Notes: generated by a model not told the origin, from the letters alone. DNA of 27,858 nucleotides from CAZOHN01 sp964579325 (GCA_964579325.1 CAZOHN010000026.1:1-27858), one strand, 5' to 3'; shown: positions 16,000 through 23,630, counted from the stretch's first letter. Numbers and translations: made by a program.

Positions 16000-16868
16000 A
16001 GGTCGGGTTCATCGGGCTTGGAAACATGGGCGCGCCGATGGCCGCCAACCTCGTCAAGGCCGGGCACGCGGTCGCGGGATTCGACACCGCCGCCCCCTGC
16101 CCCGAAGGCGTGGCGAAGTCACCGAGTGCGGTCGGCGCTGCGGATGGGGCGGACGTGGTCATCACCATGCTGCCGAACGGCGCGATCCTGCGGGCAGTAG
16201 CGGCCGAGGTGATCCCGGCGATGCGACCGGGGGCGGTCTTCCTCGACTGCTCGACCGTCGATGTCGAAAGCGCGCGGGCCGTGGCGGTGATGGCCGAGGC
16301 CGCAGGCCTGATGGCAGTCGATGCGCCGGTGTCGGGCGGCGTGGGCGGCGCGGCGGCGGGGACGCTGACCTTCATGGCGGGCGGCACGCCGGATGCCTTC
16401 GAGGTGGTGCGGCCGCTCTTCGACGCGATGGGCCGCAAGGCGGTGCATTGCGGCGGATCGGGCGCGGGCCAGGCCGCCAAGATCTGCAACAACATGATCC
16501 TCGGCGCCACGATGATCGCCACCTGCGAAGCCTTTGCACTCGCCGACAAGCTGGGCCTTGACCGGGCGCGGATGTTCGACGTGGTGAGCACCTCCTCGGG
16601 GCAGAGCTGGAGCATGAACGTCTATTGCCCCGCCCCCGGCGTCGGCCCGCAGTCGCCTGCCGACAACGGCTACAAGCCCGGCTTTGCCGCCGACCTGATG
16701 CTAAAGGATCTTCGCCTCAGCCAGCAGGCCGCCGAGGCGGTCGATGCCGACACGCCGATGGGTTCGCTCGCGGCCGAACTCTACCGGCGCTTCGTCGAAG
16801 AGGAGGACGGGCGCGGCATGGACTTCTCGGCGATGCTGCCCCGGTTCGAGAAACGCGGCCGCGGCTGA
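15996..16868 (+). CDS. mmsB: 3-hydroxyisobutyrate dehydrogenase
   Basis: A 290-residue beta-hydroxyacid dehydrogenase. The N-terminal NAD motif is VGFIGLGNMGAPMAANLVKA. The substrate motif is DAPVSGGVGGAAAGTLTFM (109-127), and the catalytic element is GQAAKICNNM with K162 and N166. The C-terminal GYKPGFAADLMLKDL is also typical of MmsB. It oxidises 3-hydroxyisobutyrate to methylmalonate semialdehyde, the step after the hydrolase. It begins with GTG at 15996, overlapping the hydrolase stop (GTGA), with GGGGAGGG 7-8 nt before it. The partner mmsA, which would take the semialdehyde further, is not in this window. Confidence 0.95.
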   Translation: MKVGFIGLGNMGAPMAANLVKAGHAVAGFDTAAPCPEGVAKSPSAVGAADGADVVITMLPNGAILRAVAAEVIPAMRPGAVFLDCSTVDVESARAVAVMAEAAGLMAVDAPVSGGVGGAAAGTLTFMAGGTPDAFEVVRPLFDAMGRKAVHCGGSGAGQAAKICNNMILGATMIATCEAFALADKLGLDRARMFDVVSTSSGQSWSMNVYCPAPGVGPQSPADNGYKPGFAADLMLKDLRLSQQAAEAVDADTPMGSLAAELYRRFVEEEDGRGMDFSAMLPRFEKRGRG

Positions 16869-17521
16869 TGGGCTGGACAGCCGAGACGGCCGAACTGGCC
16901 ACTCTGGAGCCGCAGGCGCGCCAGCGGATCGAGGCGGCGCATCCGGTCACAGTGCCGCCGGGTGCGGTCCTGTTCCGTCCCGGCGAAGCGGTGAAGGGCT
17001 ATGTGATCGTGCTGTCGGGCCGGGTGGGCGTGCATCTTGTCGGGCCGACGGGGCGGGAAATCCTGCTCTACGAGGTCAGCCCCGGCCAGTCCTGCATCCA
17101 GTCGACGCTGGGGCTTCTTGGCGGCGACGAGAACTATACCGCCGAGGCCGTGGCCGAGAGCGAGACCCGGCTTGTCCTTGTCCCGCGCGCGGCGTTTCTC
17201 GACCTGATCGACATCTCGCCCGCCTTCCGAAGCCTGGTCTTCGCGGCCTTCGCCGGACGCATGCAGCACATGATGCAACTGGTCGAGCGGGTGGCTTTCC
17301 AGGGGATCGACACGCGGCTTGCGCGGCTGTTGCTGTCGCGGGCCGACCCGGACGGCATCGTCGCGGCGACGCAGGCCGAGATCGCCGCGGCCATCGGATC
17401 GGCCCGCGAGGTGGTCAGCCGAAAGCTGGAAGCCTGGGCGAAGGCAGGCCTGATCGAGACCGGGCGCGGCCGTGTGCGCCTTGTCGACCCCGCGGCGCTC
17501 CGCCGCATGGGGCCTTTGTGA
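16868..17521 (+). CDS. Crp/Fnr-family transcription regulator
   Basis: A 217-residue regulator. The N-terminal cyclic-nucleotide-binding-like beta-barrel spans about 15-115 (GAVLFRPGEAVKGYVIVLSG). A dimer helix covers about 117-140 and a winged helix-turn-helix about 165-200 (QAEIAAAIGSAREVVSRKLE). It lacks the N-terminal cysteine cluster of oxygen-sensing Fnr and has one cysteine, C76, in SPGQSCIQST. The usual cAMP-contact RE/S motif is not evident, so the effector is unlikely to be cAMP. The ATG at 16868 shares one base with the mmsB stop (TGATG). It lies upstream of a DUF2892 gene, a common pairing in alphaproteobacteria. It may control that gene, the operon it ends, or both. Confidence 0.9.
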   Translation: MGWTAETAELATLEPQARQRIEAAHPVTVPPGAVLFRPGEAVKGYVIVLSGRVGVHLVGPTGREILLYEVSPGQSCIQSTLGLLGGDENYTAEAVAESETRLVLVPRAAFLDLIDISPAFRSLVFAAFAGRMQHMMQLVERVAFQGIDTRLARLLLSRADPDGIVAATQAEIAAAIGSAREVVSRKLEAWAKAGLIETGRGRVRLVDPAALRRMGPL

Positions 17522-17550
17522 CCGGGTCACATACGGGCCCTGCCGATCCG

Positions 17551-17566
17551 GGTTAAGGATTGGTTA
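17551..17566. promoter_or_regulatory. Direct repeat GGTTA-N6-GGTTA before the DUF2892 gene
   Basis: GGTTA at 17551-17555 and 17562-17566 are exact direct copies 11 bp apart, one helical turn. They are in the 72-bp gap between the Crp/Fnr gene and the DUF2892 gene, just upstream of its AAAGGAGA ribosome site. The position suggests a promoter or operator element. Crp/Fnr proteins normally use inverted repeats, so it is not an obvious site for this regulator. Confidence 0.25.
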
Positions 17567-17593
17567 TCGCGCAACGCGAAAGGAGATATTCCA

Positions 17594-17800
17594 ATGCTCA
17601 AGAAAAACGTCGGCGGGATCGACCGCATCCTCCGCATCGTCGTCGGCCTCGCGCTTCTCGCGGGCTTCTTCCTCAACCCCGACGCCTCGATGCGCTGGCT
17701 CTACCTGATCGGGATCGTGCCCCTGGCGACGGGCCTGATGTCCTCCTGCCCGCTCTATTCGATCCTGGGCTTCAACACCTGCCCGATGAAGCGGACCTGA
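17594..17800 (+). CDS. DUF2892 (YgaP-like transmembrane) small membrane protein
   Basis: A 68-residue protein with two membrane segments, about 11-28 and 35-50. It carries the DUF2892 pattern: NVGGIDRILRIVVGLAL at the start and CPLYSILGFNTCP at the end, with cysteines at 52 and 63. The same module is fused to a rhodanese domain in E. coli YgaP. A strong AAAGGAGA ribosome site precedes the ATG. The family's role is not established. The paired cysteines and the rhodanese fusion suggest sulfur or thiol chemistry at the membrane, which is inference. The GC hairpin at 17808-17835 follows directly. Confidence 0.88.
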   Translation: MLKKNVGGIDRILRIVVGLALLAGFFLNPDASMRWLYLIGIVPLATGLMSSCPLYSILGFNTCPMKRT

Positions 17801-17807
17801 GATCGCG

Positions 17808-17835
17808 CGGCGGGGCGCTGATGCGCGCCCCGCCG
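17808..17835 (+). terminator. Strong GC hairpin after the DUF2892 gene
   Basis: A perfect 11-bp stem (17808-17818 with 17825-17835) closes on a six-base loop, eight bases after the DUF2892 stop. It is the strongest hairpin I saw in the window. A run of T does not follow, so termination may be weak or Rho-assisted. It separates the valine/Crp-Fnr/DUF2892 region from surE. Confidence 0.55.
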
Positions 17836-17888
17836 ACCTTGCCGCCTCCGCGCCGCTCGGCTAGGGAAACCCCAGCAGCGGAGTGGAC

Positions 17889-18683
17889 ATGCGTATCCTC
17901 ATCACCAACGACGACGGCATCAACGCCCCGGGCCTGAAGGTCCTCGAAGCGATCGCGAACGAGCTTGCCGGACCTTCGGGCGAAGTCTGGGTCGTGGCGC
18001 CGGCTTTCGAGCAATCGGGCGTGGCGCACTGCATCTCCTACACCCACCCAACGATGATCGCCGAGCTTGGCCCGCGCCGCTTCGCGGCCGAAGGATCGCC
18101 GGCCGATTGCGTCCTGGCTGGCCTATTCGACGTGATGGCCGGACAGCGGCCGGACCTCGTGCTGTCGGGCGTCAACCGGGGCAACAACGCGGCCGAGAAC
18201 GTGCTCTATTCGGGCACCATCGGCGGGGCGATGGAGGCGGCGCTGCAAGGGCTTCCCGCCATCGCGCTGAGCCAGTTCTACGGCCCCGGCAACCTCGCCC
18301 GCCCCGACCCGTTCGAGGCCGCCGCCGACCACGGGGCGGCGGTGATCCGGCTTCTCCTTGACCACGGGTCCTGGGACGAGGCCGATTACCGGCTATTCTA
18401 CAACGTCAACTTCCCGCCGGTGGGCGGTGCGGACGTGCGCGGCCTGAAGGTCGTGCGGCAGGGCTTCCGCCGGGGCACCACTTTCACCGTCGAGCCGCAT
18501 CTGTCGCCCTCGGGCCGCAAGTTCCTCTGGGTGCGCGGCGGGCAGCAGGATGTCCCCAGCGGACCGGAGACCGACGGCACCGCCAATCTCGAGGGCTACA
18601 TCGCGGTCACGCCGATGCGGGCCGACCTCACGGCGCATGACGCGCTGACCCCGCTGGCGCATCTGGAGGATAGGTTCGGATGA
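17889..18683 (+). CDS. surE: 5'/3'-nucleotidase (survival protein SurE)
   Basis: A 264-residue phosphatase. The SurE signature ILITNDDGINAPGL supplies metal ligands D8 and D9. S43 (EQSGVAH) and N96 (SGVNRGNNAAENVLYSGTIG) complete the metal site. The product dephosphorylates nucleoside monophosphates. The ATG at 17889 has GGAG at the right distance; a GTG at 17883 is an alternative adding two residues. It overlaps pcm by 4 nt (ATGA), the same surE-pcm order as in many proteobacteria. Length is normal for the family. Confidence 0.96.
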   Translation: MRILITNDDGINAPGLKVLEAIANELAGPSGEVWVVAPAFEQSGVAHCISYTHPTMIAELGPRRFAAEGSPADCVLAGLFDVMAGQRPDLVLSGVNRGNNAAENVLYSGTIGGAMEAALQGLPAIALSQFYGPGNLARPDPFEAAADHGAAVIRLLLDHGSWDEADYRLFYNVNFPPVGGADVRGLKVVRQGFRRGTTFTVEPHLSPSGRKFLWVRGGQQDVPSGPETDGTANLEGYIAVTPMRADLTAHDALTPLAHLEDRFG

Positions 18684-19333
18684 CGCCTTCCGGCGGGGAT
18701 GATGCCGAACGGACGATGCGCTTTCTCTATGCGCTGCGCTCGAAGGGCGTCACCGACAGCCGGGTTCTCGCCGCGATGGAGCGGATCGACCGCGGTCGCT
18801 TCGTGAAGGGACTGTTCTCGGAGCGCGCCTACGAGGATGTGCCGCTTCCCATCGCCTGCGGCCAGACGATCAGCCAGCCCTCGGTGGTGGGGCTGATGAC
18901 GCAGGGGCTGGAGGTCGGTCCGCGCGACAAGGTACTCGAGGTTGGCACAGGATCGGGCTACCAGGCGGCGGTCCTGTCGCTGCTGGCCCGTCGCGTCTAC
19001 ACCGTCGACCGCCACCGGACTCTGGTGCGCGAGGCCGAGACGCTGTTTTCGCAGATCGGGCTTTCCAACATCACCGCCATCGTCGCCGACGGATCGCACG
19101 GGTTGCCCGACCAGGCGCCCTTCGACCGGATCATCGTCACGGCCGCCGCGGAGGACCCCCCAGGCCCGCTCTTGGCCCAGCTTCGGATCGGCGGTATCAT
19201 GGTGTTGCCGGTAGGGCAGTCGGACCACGTCCAGAGCCTGATCAAGGTGCGGCGCGGCGCTGCCGGGTACGAGTACGAGGAGCTTCGCGCCGTGCGGTTC
19301 GTGCCGCTGGTCGAGGGGCTGGCACAGGAATGA
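18680..19333 (+). CDS. pcm: Protein-L-isoaspartate O-methyltransferase
   Basis: A 217-residue SAM-dependent methyltransferase of the PIMT family. It has the substrate motif CGQTISQPSVVGLM (60-73), the SAM-binding motif VLEVGTGSGYQAAVLS (85-100), and the later elements PFDRIIVTAAA and GGIMVLPVG. It methylates isoaspartyl residues that form in ageing proteins so that they can revert to aspartate. The start at 18680 overlaps the surE stop (ATGA), so the two are translationally coupled. The nlpD-like gene follows by 47 nt. Confidence 0.96.
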   Translation: MTPSGGDDAERTMRFLYALRSKGVTDSRVLAAMERIDRGRFVKGLFSERAYEDVPLPIACGQTISQPSVVGLMTQGLEVGPRDKVLEVGTGSGYQAAVLSLLARRVYTVDRHRTLVREAETLFSQIGLSNITAIVADGSHGLPDQAPFDRIIVTAAAEDPPGPLLAQLRIGGIMVLPVGQSDHVQSLIKVRRGAAGYEYEELRAVRFVPLVEGLAQE

Positions 19334-19380
19334 CAGGCCACGGACACAAGTGGTCGCGAGAGACATCGAGGTAAGAGCAG

Positions 19381-20592
19381 ATGATCCCGAACCGGACAGC
19401 CCGTTTCCGCACCGCCGCCATTGGCGCGGCAGTCTTCGCCCTTGCGGCCTGCGAGGGCTACGACCTGGATTTCCGCGACCGAACCGGGGCCTTCGGCACG
19501 GCCGAGGCGGTGCAGCAGCCCATCGCGCCACGTCCGTCAGCCGATGCGCGGGGGGTGATCTCCTACCCCGGCTACCAGGTGGCGGTCGCGCGGCGCGGCG
19601 ATACCATCGGGACCGTGGCGCAACGCGTCGGCCTTCCGGGCGAGGAACTCGCCCGGTTCAACGGCATCGACATGGCCGCGCAGCTCAGGAACGGCGAGAT
19701 CATCGCCCTTCCCCGCCGGGTAAGCGAGACCGCAGGCGGTATTTCAGGCGGGCCGCTGCCGTCCGGCGGAAGCGGCGGGATCGACGTCTCGACGCTGGCG
19801 GGCGGGGCCATCGCCCGGGCAGAATCGGGCGCACCGGCCATCGGCAGCGCGACACCCTCCGGCACGATCGCCACCGGCCAGGGCGGTTCGCCTGTCCGCC
19901 ATCAGGTCCAGCGGGGCGAGACGGCCTATTCCATCGCCCGGCTCTACAACGTTCCGGTGCGCGCATTGGCGGACTGGAACGGCCTCGGCCCCAACCTCGT
20001 CGTCCGCGAGGGAGCCTATCTCATCATCCCGCAGGCCGGGGCGGCCGCGCCGCCGCGCGAGATCGAGACCGCCGCCGTGCCGGCACCCGGCGCGGGCTCG
20101 CCGACGCCCGAACCGCCCTCCGCGGCAGCGCCGCTGCCGCCGCAGGACGAGACCCGGGCGACGCCACCGGCAACGCCCGCCTCTCCGAACCTCGAGGCCG
20201 ACCGCACCGCGGCCTCGGCGCGGGCGAAACTCGCCATGCCGGTCTCGGGCTCGATCATCCGCGCCTACCAGAAGGGCCGCAACGAGGGGATCGACATCTC
20301 TGCCACGGCAGGCGCGAACGTCAACGCCGCCGAGGCCGGGACGGTGGCCGCCGTCACCCGCTCCACCGACAACGTCGCGATCGTGATCGTGCGGCACGAG
20401 GGTGCCCGGTTCGGGTCGTCCGAGCCGATCCTGACGGTCTATGCCAACCTCGAAGGCATCACGGTCGAGCGCGGCGCACGGGTGACGCGCGGCCAGACCA
20501 TCGGCAAGGTGCGGGCCGGCAGCCCGGCCTTCATTCGCTTCGAGGTGCGGCGCGGGTTCGAGACGCTGGATCCGAGCGAATTCCTGGAGTGA
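19381..20592 (+). CDS. NlpD-like lipoprotein: two LysM domains and an inactive M23 domain
   Basis: A 403-residue lipoprotein. The signal peptide ends in lipobox LAAC with lipidated C24. LysM-like domain 1 is at about 65-111 and LysM domain 2 at about 173-218 (HQVQRGETAYSIARLYNVP). A long Ala/Pro-rich linker runs from about 220 to 285, and an M23/LytM domain covers about 285-395. The M23 zinc site looks lost: the expected HxGxD reads NEGID (N301, D305 kept), the usual GHL reads ANL (N356), and the usual HLHFEV reads FIRFEV. This fits the non-enzymatic NlpD/EnvC group, which activates peptidoglycan amidases at division. It follows surE-pcm as nlpD does in enterobacteria. Confidence 0.9.
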   Translation: MIPNRTARFRTAAIGAAVFALAACEGYDLDFRDRTGAFGTAEAVQQPIAPRPSADARGVISYPGYQVAVARRGDTIGTVAQRVGLPGEELARFNGIDMAAQLRNGEIIALPRRVSETAGGISGGPLPSGGSGGIDVSTLAGGAIARAESGAPAIGSATPSGTIATGQGGSPVRHQVQRGETAYSIARLYNVPVRALADWNGLGPNLVVREGAYLIIPQAGAAAPPREIETAAVPAPGAGSPTPEPPSAAAPLPPQDETRATPPATPASPNLEADRTAASARAKLAMPVSGSIIRAYQKGRNEGIDISATAGANVNAAEAGTVAAVTRSTDNVAIVIVRHEGARFGSSEPILTVYANLEGITVERGARVTRGQTIGKVRAGSPAFIRFEVRRGFETLDPSEFLE

Positions 20593-20605
20593 CCGCGTAG
20601 CGGTC
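20591..20605. terminator. Short hairpin at the convergent nlpD-like / GNAT junction
   Basis: GACCGC at 20591-20596 and GCGGTC at 20600-20605 form a perfect 6-bp stem around a GTA loop. It overlaps the stop codon of the lipoprotein gene, in a 24-bp convergent gap. No T-run lies on either side, so termination is only a possibility. Confidence 0.3.
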
Positions 20606-20616
20606 GGACGTCTGGA

Positions 20617-21156
20617 TCATGGCCCCCAGAGTCTCGGATCGCGCCAGGGTGCCGGGACGCGCAGTCGTCCCTCGGGTGGACTGCCAGATTGAAGCGGCAG
20701 GCGTTGCCAGGCCGTTTCCCAGCCGTTCGGAAGATCGTAAGGGGGTGCCAGAAACCGGTCGGGGGTGAAGCCGAAGCGTCCGTAGTAGGCGGGATCGCCC
20801 AGTACATTCACCTGCGCCACACCCATCGACCGGATCCGGTCCAGTCCCTCGCGGACGAGGGCGCTGCCTACCCCCGTGCGCTGCGCGTCCGGAAAGACTG
20901 CGAGGGGCGCGAGCAGGGCAACCGTTCGCGGAGTGTCAGGCACTTCGCAGGATGTGAAGGCGATATGCCCGACCAGCGTTGCACCTCGAAGCGCGACGAG
21001 TTGCAGGACACCGTCCGGTTCGGCCCTGAGGCCCCGCAGAACCGGCAGGAGGTCTTCCTCGGGGAAGGCCGCGGGATAGAGCGCGTCCAGGGCGGCGATG
21101 TCGTCTGTCCCGAGGTCGCGGATCGTCAGCGAGTCCGGTGCGGTAGTGGCTCTCAC
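20617..21156 (-). CDS. GNAT-family N-acetyltransferase
   Basis: A 179-residue GCN5-related acetyltransferase. The acetyl-CoA motif A is LAPLAVFPDAQRTGVGSAL near residues 85-105, with the Q-R-x-G-x-G core. The C-terminal VLGDPAYYGRFGFTPD is typical of the YhbS-like group. I chose the GTG at 21156 because it overlaps the stop of the DUF815 gene (GTGA) and gives the expected N-terminus LTIRDLGTDD; the longer open frame to 21243 lies inside DUF815. It is the last gene of the tatABC-DUF815 chain. The acceptor substrate is unknown. Confidence 0.88.
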   Translation of the reverse strand: MRATTAPDSLTIRDLGTDDIAALDALYPAAFPEEDLLPVLRGLRAEPDGVLQLVALRGATLVGHIAFTSCEVPDTPRTVALLAPLAVFPDAQRTGVGSALVREGLDRIRSMGVAQVNVLGDPAYYGRFGFTPDRFLAPPYDLPNGWETAWQRLPLQSGSPPEGRLRVPAPWRDPRLWGP

Positions 21157-22007
21157 GGCACCACGATCCCCCGGCGTCCCGCGAGGTCGGTGACGTATTG
21201 CCAGGCCACACGGCCCGAACGCGCGCCACGGGTCTGCGACCACTCGATGGCCTCGGCGCGCAAATCGGCGTCGGAGATGTCGATCCCCAGCGCCAGACAG
21301 TACCCGCGGATCATCGCCAGGAACGTGTCCTGGTCGCAGGGATGGAAGCCGAGCCAGAGGCCGAAGCGATCCGAGAGCGACACCTTCTCTTCCACCGCTT
21401 CGGAAGGACTGATCGCCGACGACCTTTCGTTCTCGATCATGTCGCGGGGCATCAGGTGGCGGCGGTTCGAGGTGGCGTAGAACACCACATTGTCGGGGCG
21501 CCCCTCGATCCCGCCGTCAAGCACGGCTTTCAGAGCCTTGTAGTGCTGGTCATCGTGGCTGAACGACAGGTCGTCACAGAACAGCACGAAGCGGATGCCG
21601 CGCACGCCGCGCAGGTGGGCGAGCAGCCGACCGATGGAGGCGAGGTCCTCGCGCGAGATCTCGACGAGCTTGAGGTCCTGCCCCTGGCTCCGCACCTCGG
21701 CATGGATCGCCTTCACGAGCGAGGATTTGCCCATCCCCCGCGCGCCCCACAGAAGCGCGTTGTTGGCCGGAAAGCCGCGCGCGAACTGGAGCGTGTTCTG
21801 CAAGAGCGTGTCGCGCGCCCGATCGACGCCCACAAGAAGCGGCAGCGCGACGCGGCTGACCTCGGGCACGGCGTCGAGACGGTCGGGCGCGGTGTGCCAG
21901 AGAAACGCCCCGGCCCGGGCAAAGTCGGGAGCGGGGTCGGGCGCCGGCGCGAGTCGGTCCAGCGCATCGGCAATACGGACAAGTGCATCGGCGATCCCGT
22001 CGGTCAT
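21153..22007 (-). CDS. DUF815-family AAA-like ATPase
   Basis: A 284-residue P-loop protein. The Walker A motif GARGMGKSS is at 88-96. A Walker B-like IRFVLFCDDLSF is at 138-149, and FYATSNRRHLMPRDM follows as the sensor-1 region. SDRFGLWLGFHPCDQDTFL is diagnostic for DUF815. The family has no settled biochemical role. It recurs next to tatC in Rhodobacteraceae-type genomes, which hints at a housekeeping link but not at direct action in Tat export. It starts 7 nt after tatC and overlaps the acetyltransferase by 4 nt. Confidence 0.92.
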   Translation of the reverse strand: MTDGIADALVRIADALDRLAPAPDPAPDFARAGAFLWHTAPDRLDAVPEVSRVALPLLVGVDRARDTLLQNTLQFARGFPANNALLWGARGMGKSSLVKAIHAEVRSQGQDLKLVEISREDLASIGRLLAHLRGVRGIRFVLFCDDLSFSHDDQHYKALKAVLDGGIEGRPDNVVFYATSNRRHLMPRDMIENERSSAISPSEAVEEKVSLSDRFGLWLGFHPCDQDTFLAMIRGYCLALGIDISDADLRAEAIEWSQTRGARSGRVAWQYVTDLAGRRGIVVP

Positions 22008-22014
22008 CGCGCCG

Positions 22015-22905
22015 TCACGCCTTGTCGGGGGTTGAGGTCGCTTCGTCCTCGTCCTCGTCGTCCTCGAACCAGAGGCCTTCGGCCCGCAGTTGCGCCTCGC
22101 GTCGCTTCTCGATGCGGCGGATCAGGAAGATCGACACCTCGAACAGCGGATAGACGGCACCGAAAAGGATCATCTGACTGATCACATCGGGCGGCGTTGC
22201 CAGCGCAGCGACGCCCAGGATGGCGACGACGGCGTATTTGCGGACCGAAGCGAGCCCTTTTGCCGTCACGAGCCCGGCCTTGCCCATGAGCGTGAGCAGG
22301 ACGGGAAGCTGGAAGCACAGCCCGAAGGCGACGATGAACTTGATCGTGATCGACAGGTATTCCTGGACCGAGCCCTGGAACACGATCCCCGCATCCGCGA
22401 GCGGATTGACGCCCTCTGGCGGCGGTTCCGAGCCAAGCGCGCCCACCTGCTGGAAGCCGAGGAAGAAGTTGAAGGCAAGCGGGATCACGACGTAGAACGC
22501 CACAGCCGCGCCGGCGGCGAACATCAGCGGCGAGGCAACGAGGAATGGCAGGAACGCATTCTTTTCGGACTTGTAGAGCCCCGGAGCGACAAAGCGCCAG
22601 AGCTGGTAGGCGATGATCGGGAAGGCGAGGACGAAGCCACCGAAGAACGAGATCGACACGGCGACGAAGAAGCCCTCCTGCACCTTGATCAGGATGAGCT
22701 GGCAGTCCTGCCCGCGCGCCGTGAGCGCCTCGCAGATCGGCGCGGTCAGGAAGTTGAAGATCGGGTTCCAGACGGTGAAGCAGAGCACCACGCCCACGAT
22801 GAACGCCAGAACCGCCCGGATCAGACGGTTCCGCAACTCTGCCAGATGCTCGATCAGCGGAGCCGACGTTTCGTCGATGTTGTCGGCAGTGTCGCGCGGG
22901 CTCAT
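22015..22905 (-). CDS. tatC: Sec-independent protein translocase TatC
   Basis: A 296-residue protein with six membrane segments. The N-terminal cytoplasmic motif PLIEHLAELRNRLI (16-29) is the recognition site for the twin-arginine signal. The first periplasmic loop and FVLAFPIIAYQLWRFVAPGL (91-110) are conserved. The first periplasmic loop carries two cysteines (ICEALTARGQDCQ) that could form a disulfide. The C-terminal tail is strongly acidic (EDDEDEDE) and longer than in E. coli. With TatB it forms the receptor that binds folded Tat substrates. The start overlaps the tatB stop by 4 nt (ATGA). Confidence 0.97.
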   Translation of the reverse strand: MSPRDTADNIDETSAPLIEHLAELRNRLIRAVLAFIVGVVLCFTVWNPIFNFLTAPICEALTARGQDCQLILIKVQEGFFVAVSISFFGGFVLAFPIIAYQLWRFVAPGLYKSEKNAFLPFLVASPLMFAAGAAVAFYVVIPLAFNFFLGFQQVGALGSEPPPEGVNPLADAGIVFQGSVQEYLSITIKFIVAFGLCFQLPVLLTLMGKAGLVTAKGLASVRKYAVVAILGVAALATPPDVISQMILFGAVYPLFEVSIFLIRRIEKRREAQLRAEGLWFEDDEDEDEATSTPDKA

Positions 22906-23390
22906 GCGTCGCCGGCCTTCGATTCCGGGGCCGCGGTGGGAGGCGCGCCGTCAGGCGTCTCGGCCTCGGCCTGCGGCGTGGCGATACCGGCGGCTTTCGT
23001 CGCACTGGCAACGGCTGCGGACTTGACCGCTTCGGCCTTTGCAGCACGATCCTCGGCGAGTTTCGCCGTGGCGCTACCCGGAGCGGCGGCCGCGGAGGGA
23101 CGGGTGCCCTTCGCCGGGTCCCATTTTTCGAACTTCCGCGCGGCGTCCTCGAGCTTATCGATCCCGAGCGCGCTCTTGCCGGTCATCGCCTTAAGGTCGG
23201 AGGCCGCATCCTTGATGCCGCTCTCCTTCGCGGCATCGTCCATCGCGCGCTGGAACTCGCGCGCCATGGAGCGTGCCTTGCCGGTAAAGCGGCCAAGCGC
23301 ATTGAACATGCGCGGCAGGTCCTTGGGACCAACCACGATCAGCGCCACCACGCCGATCACCAGCAACTCGCTCCAACCGATGTCGAGCAT
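22902..23390 (-). CDS. tatB: Sec-independent protein translocase TatB
   Basis: A 162-residue protein. The single N-terminal membrane helix is MLDIGWSELLVIGVVALIVV, with the conserved E8. The hinge GPKDLPRMFNALGRF and an amphipathic helix follow. The C-terminal third is low-complexity and rich in Ala, Glu and Pro, as is usual for alphaproteobacterial TatB. It partners TatC in signal-peptide recognition. It lies 27 nt after tatA and overlaps tatC by 4 nt. Confidence 0.96.
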   Translation of the reverse strand: MLDIGWSELLVIGVVALIVVGPKDLPRMFNALGRFTGKARSMAREFQRAMDDAAKESGIKDAASDLKAMTGKSALGIDKLEDAARKFEKWDPAKGTRPSAAAAPGSATAKLAEDRAAKAEAVKSAAVASATKAAGIATPQAEAETPDGAPPTAAPESKAGDA

Positions 23391-23417
23391 GACTTGATCC
23401 TGACGGCCCTGCGCCTG

Positions 23418-23630
23418 TCAGGCCTTGTCCTTCTCGGCCTCGGGCGTCACGTCGCGTGCCACCTTCGAGGCGTCCTCGATCTCTTCGGAACTGTCCTTCA
23501 CGCCTTTCTTGAAGGCAGTGATTCCCTTGCCGACCTCACCCATCAGCGACGAGATCTTGCCGCGTCCGAACAGGACCAGGACCACGATCGCGATGAGAAG
23601 GAGGCCGGGAAGGCCGATGTTGTTCAGCAT
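23418..23630 (-). CDS. tatA: Sec-independent protein translocase TatA
   Basis: A 70-residue protein. The N-terminal membrane helix (5-20) is followed by FGRGKISSLMGEVGKGITAF, the conserved hinge and amphipathic helix. A charged tail completes it. TatA oligomers form the translocation element. I chose the ATG at 23630 because it gives the canonical N-terminus MLNNIGLPG and has AGGAGAG upstream; the longer open frame to 23849 has no homologous content. It is the first gene of the tatABC-DUF815-GNAT chain. Its upstream neighbour is a divergent BLUF gene rather than the scpA/scpB genes I would expect in this group. Confidence 0.95.
   Translation of the reverse strand: MLNNIGLPGLLLIAIVVLVLFGRGKISSLMGEVGKGITAFKKGVKDSSEEIEDASKVARDVTPEAEKDKA

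Noticed and set aside
22090..23397. 435-codon plus-strand open frame across tatC and tatB
   Set aside because: It is antisense to well-supported Tat genes and lacks a ribosome site or domain.
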